A stretch of DNA of 64,000 nt, from NCBI RefSeq assembly GCF_010894405.1, contig NZ_JAAIYA010000035.1:1-64000 (forward strand). The letters are read 5' to 3'. The first letter of the stretch is position 1; each line of letters starts with the position of its first letter. Of this stretch, positions 58,863 to 64,000 are shown in pieces. The DNA is from Pyxidicoccus caerfyrddinensis (lineage in GTDB: Bacteria; Myxococcota; Myxococcia; Myxococcales; Myxococcaceae). The translations under genes and the position numbers were made by a program. Under the pieces are notes generated by a model, which ran no database searches, was not told the origin of the DNA, and saw only the letters and a list, made by a program, of their open reading frames with translations.

Positions 58863-60137
58863 TCAGTGCACCTTCGTCACGTCATCCAGCGGCGGCAGCG
58901 GGGGGATGCGCGACGAGCCCGAGGGCGATGACGCCAGCGCGTCCGTGCTGTCCTCCGTGCCCGACACGATGACACCCGAGGTGCTCGGGGTGGTGGCGCC
59001 TGGCCCGGAGCTGCTGCTGGGGCTGCTGATGCTGCTCGCCCCGAAGCCCGTGCTGGTGGCGGGCGTGGTCAGGTCCGAGGTGGAGGAGACGCTCGAGGCG
59101 GAGTAGCCCTGGCGGCTCTCGTAGCTGGACGACGGCTCCTCGCGGGCCTGGAGCTTCTGGTTGAGCTGGTCGCCCAGGTGCGAGATTTCCTCCCCGGCGC
59201 GGCGCTTGGCCGGCTCCATCAGGCGGCGCTCCTGGTTGGACACGGGGATGAGCGTGGAGGCCAGCATGCCCAGCGCGATTCCGCCCAGCGCCAGGAAGAT
59301 GGGCTGTTCGTCCAACGTGCGGTTGAACCAGTCCGTGGTGCGGCCCTGCACCACGTCGCGCGAGGGGATGCGCTCGCGCAGGTGCGAGGCCCGCTCCCTC
59401 AGGTGGTCCACCCTGTCCGCCGCACGGTCCTTCATGTCGACGGCGCGGTCCCTCACGGTGTGGGCCGCTTCGGAGGCGCGCTCCTTCACGTGGGACGCGG
59501 TCTCCGTGGCCTTCGCCTTCAGGCCGCCGCTGCCGTCGCCGGTGTCGAGGTCACGGCTGAAGTCGCGGCTGGAGGACATGTCGTAGTTGGGAGGCACGCC
59601 CTGGTAGCCGGTGGACGCCGCGCCCTGGTAGCCGACGTCGGTGCGCTCGGCGGTGGCATAGCGGTCCTCGTAGCGCACGTCCGCGCGCCCCGAGCGCATG
59701 CCGTCGTAGCGCCACCGGTCCTCGTCCCGCCACCGGTTGTCCCGGTACTCGTCGTACCGGTGCTCCTCGCGCCGGGTAAAGGCCTTGCGCATCAGGGCCG
59801 AGCCCACACCGGCGCCGATGAGGGCTCCCAGCAGGCTCCACCCCTTGGGCGTGTCAGCACGTTCCTTCAGCTCCGTCGTCCTCTGCATCACGGTCTCCTT
59901 GGCGTGTGTCTTGAGTTCCGTGGCTTTTTCCACGGCGGCATCCTTTGCGTGCTGCTTGAGCTCGGCCGTCTTCTCGACGGCGAACTCCTTGGCCTTCACC
60001 TTCAGCTCCTCGGCCTTTTCATGGGCCATGGCCTTCAGGCGGTCGGGCTCGGCCTTGCGGGCCAGCTCGTCGGCCAGCTCGCTCAGGCGTGCCCGTGCAT
60101 CTGCGATTTCATGGAGTGCGCGGTCCTGCTCGCCCAT
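58863..60137 (-). CDS. DUF3618-like helical membrane-associated protein
   Basis: A 424-residue protein. The start (ALHEIADARARLSELADELARKAEP) has the DUF3618 look, followed by amphipathic Lys/Glu/Ala repeats like LEA or apolipoprotein segments (FAVEKTAELKQHAKDAAVEKATEL). It then has a short hydrophobic stretch (SLLGALIGAGVGSAL), an Arg/Tyr/Asp-rich stretch with many Tyr, a second repeat region, another hydrophobic segment (PIFLALGGIALGMLAS) and a Ser/Thr/Pro-rich tail. It probably binds membranes under stress. GGAGG lies before the ATG at 60137, which sits 55 bases inside the preceding gene. Confidence 0.8.
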   Translation of the reverse strand: MGEQDRALHEIADARARLSELADELARKAEPDRLKAMAHEKAEELKVKAKEFAVEKTAELKQHAKDAAVEKATELKTHAKETVMQRTTELKERADTPKGWSLLGALIGAGVGSALMRKAFTRREEHRYDEYRDNRWRDEDRWRYDGMRSGRADVRYEDRYATAERTDVGYQGAASTGYQGVPPNYDMSSSRDFSRDLDTGDGSGGLKAKATETASHVKERASEAAHTVRDRAVDMKDRAADRVDHLRERASHLRERIPSRDVVQGRTTDWFNRTLDEQPIFLALGGIALGMLASTLIPVSNQERRLMEPAKRRAGEEISHLGDQLNQKLQAREEPSSSYESRQGYSASSVSSTSDLTTPATSTGFGASSISSPSSSSGPGATTPSTSGVIVSGTEDSTDALASSPSGSSRIPPLPPLDDVTKVH

Positions 60138-60565
60138 TGGCCATCCTCCTTCAGGGTTTGAATCGTCCGTTGAGGTCCGTGGATACGCTTCAGTCTTCCG
60201 AGGCCCGCCCAGGCGACCGCGCCACCTACCGCCAGCAGCAGCACCGCCACGATGAGGGCCGAGGCCCACACGGGCATCACCACGGCCAGCGCCGCCACCA
60301 GGAACGCGACGAACGTCATCGCTCCCAGGAACAGCACCACACCGCCGCCGGCCAGCAGACCCGCGCCGGCCGACGCCTTCTTCGCTTCCGCTTTCAGCTC
60401 CGCGCGCGCCAGTGCCACCTCGGCGCGCACCAGCCTGCGTCCCTGCTCCATGAACTCGGAGAACAGCTCCCCGAAGCCGCGGCCCCCGAAAGCACTCTCG
60501 GAGTTGAAGTCCCGCGTCTCGAAGCCGTCTCCGTCATGGCGTGGAATCGTTGGTTCCATCCGCAT
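60083..60565 (-). CDS. Holin-X-type (DUF1469) membrane protein
   Basis: A 160-residue protein with an N-terminal helix rich in Arg and Glu (FMEQGRRLVRAEVALARAELKAEAKK) followed by two membrane segments, the pattern of the phage-holin superfamily/DUF1469 group (PF07332-like). Such proteins usually stand beside DUF3618 and DUF883-like genes, exactly as here, and are thought to act in envelope stress. A start six bases later (ATG at 60559) is equally possible. It starts nine bases after the upstream stop, and its 3' end overlaps the next gene by 55 bases. Confidence 0.85.
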   Translation of the reverse strand: MRMEPTIPRHDGDGFETRDFNSESAFGGRGFGELFSEFMEQGRRLVRAEVALARAELKAEAKKASAGAGLLAGGGVVLFLGAMTFVAFLVAALAVVMPVWASALIVAVLLLAVGGAVAWAGLGRLKRIHGPQRTIQTLKEDGQWASRTAHSMKSQMHGHA

Positions 60566-60573
60566 GCCCCCCG

Positions 60574-61011
60574 TCAGACCTTGATGAACCGGCCGAGGGC
60601 GAAGCCCACGGCCACACAGCCCGCGATGAACAGACCGGGCCGCTGACGCACCTGCGCCTGGGCATCCGCGAGCAGCTCCTCGGTGGTGCCGTTCTCCAGC
60701 CGGTCCGACGTCTTGCGCAGCAGCCCCACCGCGCTGGTGAGGAGCGGGCGCGCCATGGCGGCCTCGTCGTTGCGCGCCGCCGACTCCAGCGTGGACACCA
60801 GTCCCTGGATGCCCTTGACCAGCTCACCCTTGCGGCTCTCCACCTGCGAGTAGACGCGGTCCTTGGCGACACCGCCCAGCTGCTTCACCTGCTCCTTGCT
60901 GGCCTGGGCGATTCCGCCCGCGGAGTGCTCGCCATCGGAGAGGCCCGAGCCCACCGGGCGCTGTGGGTAGTTGCTGCCCTGAACGTTCGACCCTTCAAGT
61001 ACGCTGCCCAT
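60574..61011 (-). CDS. DUF883/ElaB-like small membrane-anchored protein
   Basis: A 145-residue protein: a disordered start, a long helix, and a C-terminal membrane anchor (RPGLFIAGCVAVGFALGRFIKV) of the form seen in DUF883/ElaB-like ribosome- or envelope-associated stress proteins. GGAGGAG precedes the ATG at 61011. It is the first gene of the three-gene operon and is divergent from the pseudouridine synthase gene, so its promoter should lie within 61012-61201. Confidence 0.82.
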   Translation of the reverse strand: MGSVLEGSNVQGSNYPQRPVGSGLSDGEHSAGGIAQASKEQVKQLGGVAKDRVYSQVESRKGELVKGIQGLVSTLESAARNDEAAMARPLLTSAVGLLRKTSDRLENGTTEELLADAQAQVRQRPGLFIAGCVAVGFALGRFIKV

Positions 61012-61201
61012 GCGGTCTCCTCCAGTGCGTTTGATGTCCTGTCGAGAGGGGGCTGCCCGGCGCCTTCGTGCCCGCGCCCCGTTGTTCCTGAAGGTAGGCA
61101 CGCTCCGTTCGCCGCTCGACGGATCGGCAGCCTTGAAGGGAGGGCAGGCGGGTGAGGGTGCGTTGGTTGCCGGTGGGAATGACGCGGCGAGGAGGCAGGC
61201 A

Positions 61202-62011
61202 ATGGCACGCAGGCAACGAACCCCGAAGTGGCTGGAGGCGGCACGGCGCCGAGGGCCCGGGGACGTGCCTCCCGAGGGGCGCGCGGACTGGCTGGCCCGG
61301 GCCCTGGGAAGAGCAGGCGTGCTGCCGCGCGCGGAGGCGGAGGGCGCCATTCGCGAGGGACGCGTGGAGGTGGACGGGCGCGTGGAGCGCGAGCCCTTCG
61401 CGCCGGTGCGGCCCGGCATGGAGGTGCGGGTGGATGGCCGGGTGCGCGAGCTGGGGGCGCCGCTGCTGGCCCTGATGTTCCACAAGCCCGCGGGGCCGGT
61501 GGTGCACGGCTCGGACCCGGAGGGCGTGGGCACCGTGTTCGAGCGCCTGCGCGCCGTGCTGCCCGAGGCGATGCGGGGCTACGAGTGGCTCGCGGTGGGA
61601 CGGTTGGACCGGGACACCACCGGGCTGCTGCTCTTCACCAACGACGAGCGCCTGGTGCGGCACGGGACGTCACCCGAGACACACGTGTCCAAGCGGTACG
61701 TGGCGCGGGTGGCGGGGCGGCCCTCGGAGGACGTGCTGCTGCGCCTGCGCGAGGGGCTGGTGCTGGAGGATGGGCCCACGCGGCCCGCGGGCGCGCGGCT
61801 GCGGGAGCCGGACGTGGTGGAGCTCACGCTCACGGAGGGACGGCACCACCAGGTGAAGCGGATGCTGGCCGCCGTGGGACACCCGGTGCTCGCGCTGCAC
61901 CGCGAGGCCGTGGGCGGCGTGGTGCTGGACGTGGCGGAGGGCGCGTGGCGGCTGCTGCGGGACGAGGAGGTCGCGGAGGGGCTCGGGTTCCGGCTGGAGG
62001 AGGAACACTAG
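61202..62011 (+). CDS. RsuA/RluB-family pseudouridine synthase
   Basis: A 269-residue rRNA pseudouridine synthase. An S4-like RNA-binding region (about 28-80, LARALGRAGVLPRAEAEGAIREGRV) precedes the catalytic domain with HKPAG and GRLDRDTTGL, where Asp136 is the nucleophile, and ends with EGRHHQVKRMLAAVGHPV. It modifies ribosomal RNA; whether 16S (RsuA) or 23S (RluB/E/F) cannot be told. The ATG at 61202 has GAGGAGG seven bases upstream, against the 64 codons of open frame before it. Its stop overlaps the convergent pabC stop by four bases. Confidence 0.92.
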   Translation: MARRQRTPKWLEAARRRGPGDVPPEGRADWLARALGRAGVLPRAEAEGAIREGRVEVDGRVEREPFAPVRPGMEVRVDGRVRELGAPLLALMFHKPAGPVVHGSDPEGVGTVFERLRAVLPEAMRGYEWLAVGRLDRDTTGLLLFTNDERLVRHGTSPETHVSKRYVARVAGRPSEDVLLRLREGLVLEDGPTRPAGARLREPDVVELTLTEGRHHQVKRMLAAVGHPVLALHREAVGGVVLDVAEGAWRLLRDEEVAEGLGFRLEEEH

Positions 62012-62847
62012 CCGTTCGAGTCGGAGGCCTCGCGCCGCGCCACCGCTTCGATGATGGCGCGGGCCCGCTCGGCCAGGGCAAGGCTTGCGGGCAGCTCGCG
62101 CCCGAGCAGGCGCGGCACGCCCATGGCCAGCACGGCGGAGTTGGTGAAGAAGCAGGCGCTCGCGTCCGCGAGGCGCGCGAGGGGCACCGGCCGCTCCACC
62201 ACGGGGAGCCCGTCCACGTGGCCTGACTCCAGCAGCACCGCGCGGACGATGCCCGGCAGACAGGGCGCGTCCAGCGGCGGCGTGACGAGCGCGCCGTCCA
62301 GGTGGAAGAAGAGGTTGGCGGTGGGCAATTCGCAGACCTCGGCGGCCTCGTTGCCCAGCAGGGGCAGGCGCTCCATCAAGGCGAACTGGCGGAAGTAGGA
62401 GAGGCCCTTGTGGTTCAGCGTGCGCTCTGCGTGCCGGTAGGCTCCGGGCTCCACCGTGTCCAATGCGCGGCCCTCGCGGCGGAGGCGCTCCGCGTCGGGG
62501 GTCGCCGGGCGAAGGGTGAGCAGCACGTGCCCGTCGCTCACGGACAGCTTGCCCACGCCGGTGAAGGCCGGCCCGAGCGCCGCATCCGCATGGAGGCAGC
62601 TGCGGAGCGTGTCGCGCACCGAGGCCTCGGAGAGGTGCTCGGGTGAAGGCGTGCGGACGGCGCTGGGGAAGGCAGCGAGGCTGGCGCGGAGCCGCGCGAG
62701 GTGACGGGCGAGAAAGAGCGGGGTGCCCGAGTCGACGCGGAAGGTGGTGAAGAAACCCGCGCCGAAGAAGAACCCCTGCGCGAAGTCGTGCAGGCGCAGG
62801 TCCTCCCAGCGCCGCACCTCTCCGTCCACCGCCACCGTCGAGAACAT
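62008..62847 (-). CDS. pabC: Class IV aminotransferase, aminodeoxychorismate lyase
   Basis: A 279-residue fold-type IV PLP enzyme. GFFFGAGFFTTFRV at the start and the Schiff-base Lys147 in LNHKGLSY, with the LPTANLFF loop and the CLPGIVR motif, place it with aminodeoxychorismate lyases and branched-chain aminotransferases. Its place directly after pabA, with no gap between stop and ATG, argues for the lyase that makes 4-aminobenzoate for folate. The gene name rests mainly on this context. Confidence 0.88.
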   Translation of the reverse strand: MFSTVAVDGEVRRWEDLRLHDFAQGFFFGAGFFTTFRVDSGTPLFLARHLARLRASLAAFPSAVRTPSPEHLSEASVRDTLRSCLHADAALGPAFTGVGKLSVSDGHVLLTLRPATPDAERLRREGRALDTVEPGAYRHAERTLNHKGLSYFRQFALMERLPLLGNEAAEVCELPTANLFFHLDGALVTPPLDAPCLPGIVRAVLLESGHVDGLPVVERPVPLARLADASACFFTNSAVLAMGVPRLLGRELPASLALAERARAIIEAVARREASDSNG

Positions 62848-63417
62848 TCAGCGCTCCGGCGCCAGGAAGTTGGCGAGCAGTCTCGGCCCGTGGGGCGTGA
62901 GGAAGGACTCGGGATGGAACTGCACGCCCTCCAGCCGTGGCAGCTCGCGGTGGCGCATGCCCATGATGAGCCCGTCGTGCGAGGCCGTCACCTCCAGGCA
63001 TCCGGGCAGCTCCTCCCGCTCGACGACGAGGGAGTGGTAGCGCGCGGCGGTGAAGGGCGCGGGCAGGCCCCGGAACACACCCTGGCCCGTGTGCTCCACC
63101 TCCGCCGTCTTCCCATGCACCGGCACCGGCGCCCGCACCACCTTCGCGCCGAAGACCTGGCCCAGGCACTGGTGCCCCAGGCACACCCCGAGCAATGGCA
63201 CCCGCCCACCGAAGGCGCGGATGACGTCCAGGGACACGCCCGCCTCCGCCGGAGTGCAGGGACCGGGAGAGATGACGATGTGGTCCGGCCGGAGTGCTTC
63301 GATTTCTCCCACGGTGATGCGGTCATTGCGCACCACCTTCAGCTCCGCCCCCAACGTGCCGAGCGCCTGCACGAGGTTGAAGGTGAAGGAGTCGAAGTTG
63401 TCGATGAGGAGGATCAT
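62848..63417 (-). CDS. pabA: Glutamine amidotransferase of aminodeoxychorismate synthase
   Basis: A 189-residue class I glutamine amidotransferase (TrpG/PabA type). [14 protein letters not shown] at the start, the nucleophile Cys79 in GVCLGHQ, and the His-Glu pair in VQFHPES are intact. It supplies ammonia to the synthase subunit encoded upstream. PabA and TrpG look alike and some serve both pathways; the adjacent pabC favours folate synthesis. Its ATG overlaps the pabB stop by four bases. Confidence 0.93.
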   Translation of the reverse strand: MILLIDNFDSFTFNLVQALGTLGAELKVVRNDRITVGEIEALRPDHIVISPGPCTPAEAGVSLDVIRAFGGRVPLLGVCLGHQCLGQVFGAKVVRAPVPVHGKTAEVEHTGQGVFRGLPAPFTAARYHSLVVEREELPGCLEVTASHDGLIMGMRHRELPRLEGVQFHPESFLTPHGPRLLANFLAPER

Positions 63418-64000
63418 TCAGTCCTCCCGCATACGGAGAGGGCGAGGAGCTGCGAGCGTGCCTTGTTGAGCGTCTCCTTGTATTCCTGGCGCGGCTGCGA
63501 GTCGTGGACGATGCCTCCGCCCACCTGCGCGTACGCTCGGCCGTCCTTCACCACCAGGGTGCGGATGACGATGTTCAGGTCCAGGTCTCCCGCGAAGGAG
63601 AGGTAGCCCAGCGAGCCCGTGTAGAGGCCGCGTGCGTGAGGCTCCAGCTCGGTGATGAGCTGCATGGTGCGAATCTTCGGCACGCCCGTAATCGTGCCCC
63701 CGGGGAAGAGGGCGCCCACCACGTCGAGCGGCTCCACGCCCGGCGCGAGCCGTCCCGTTACCTCCGACTCGATGTGGAGGACGTGGGCGTACTCGACGAT
63801 TTCCATCAGCTTCGCCACCTCCACCGTGCCGTAGGCACAGACGCGGCCCAGGTCGTTGCGCTCCAGGTCCACGAGCATCGCGTGCTCGGCGCGCTCCTTC
63901 TCGCTGGTGCGCAATTCCTGGACGAAGCGGGCTTCCTCCTCGGGAGTGCCGCGTCTCCGGGTACCGGCGATGGGCCGGGTGAGGGCCCGGCCGTCCTCCA
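63414..64000 (-). CDS. pabB: Aminodeoxychorismate synthase component I, 3' part
   Basis: The C-terminal 195 or so residues of a chorismate-binding enzyme (TrpE/PabB/MenF family); the gene runs off the right edge. Visible motifs are [41 protein letters not shown] and the C-terminal [12 protein letters not shown], all part of the chorismate-binding active site. It should convert chorismate to aminodeoxychorismate with PabA. TrpE is the alternative, but the coupled pabC makes PabB more likely. Confidence 0.9.
   Translation of the reverse strand, partial: EDGRALTRPIAGTRRRGTPEEEARFVQELRTSEKERAEHAMLVDLERNDLGRVCAYGTVEVAKLMEIVEYAHVLHIESEVTGRLAPGVEPLDVVGALFPGGTITGVPKIRTMQLITELEPHARGLYTGSLGYLSFAGDLDLNIVIRTLVVKDGRAYAQVGGGIVHDSQPRQEYKETLNKARSQLLALSVCGRTE

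Overview
The window looks like a chromosome segment from a high-GC myxobacterium (Myxococcota, probably Myxococcaceae). The evidence is strong third-position G/C bias, tightly packed genes, a sigma-54 enhancer-binding protein, a cytosolic Ser/Thr kinase, a long hybrid-sensor style histidine kinase and many secreted or lipoprotein genes of unknown function. No rRNA, tRNA, CRISPR array or insertion sequence was recognised. The exception to the high GC is positions 1 to about 7,760, which are clearly more AT-rich and look acquired.

Layout. (1) 305-7660, minus strand: a three-gene, translationally coupled defence operon made of a metallo-beta-lactamase-fold protein, a 1,959-residue trypsin-like protease/STAND NTPase and a 91-residue protein. 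It has the architecture of AVAST type 1 (Avs1). (2) 7923-11692, minus: an unusual operon in which a GvpA/GvpJ-like 72-residue protein, a GAF-PAS-PAS histidine kinase, a single-domain response regulator and a GvpF/L protein are coupled. (3) 12022-14917, plus: hemerythrin-like protein, AlkA-type glycosylase, zinc alcohol dehydrogenase and a small membrane protein. (4) 14982-17410: three tandem paralogues of an unrecognised exported family. (5) 17571-24602: AmpG-like and APC transporters, an exported methyltransferase, an aminotransferase, a VOC/ArsR/SRPBCC operon with a readable promoter-operator, and a lipoprotein.

(6) 24763-28280: a peroxide/iron stress block. dps, ahpD and ahpC lie on the minus strand opposite a GAF-domain sigma-54 activator; a close match to a -24/-12 promoter lies in front of ahpC, so the activator probably controls ahpCD. 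(7) 28287-36251: a CPA1 antiporter, an amino-acid ABC transporter with binding protein and permease fused, a Uma2 protein, and 5-oxoprolinase encoded as PxpC plus a PxpA-PxpB fusion. (8) 36533-47016: triheme cytochrome c, class V aminotransferase, cysE-cysK, acyl-CoA synthetase, a TfoX-like protein with a histone H1-like tail, and a LysR/nuclease pair divergent from a DHA2 exporter with two perfect LysR boxes between them.

(9) 47062-58769: lipoprotein, membrane proteins, an ODP-type diiron protein coupled to a Ser/Thr kinase, a DedA-like protein, a secreted nuclease with a lamin-tail domain, and AI-2E, DoxX and ThrE family membrane proteins. (10) 58863-64000: a three-gene envelope-stress type operon, a pseudouridine synthase, and a pabB-pabA-pabC folate operon whose first gene runs off the right edge.

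Start sites were chosen by hand from ribosome-binding sites, overlaps and signal peptides. Functions rest on motif recognition only; no database search was possible.
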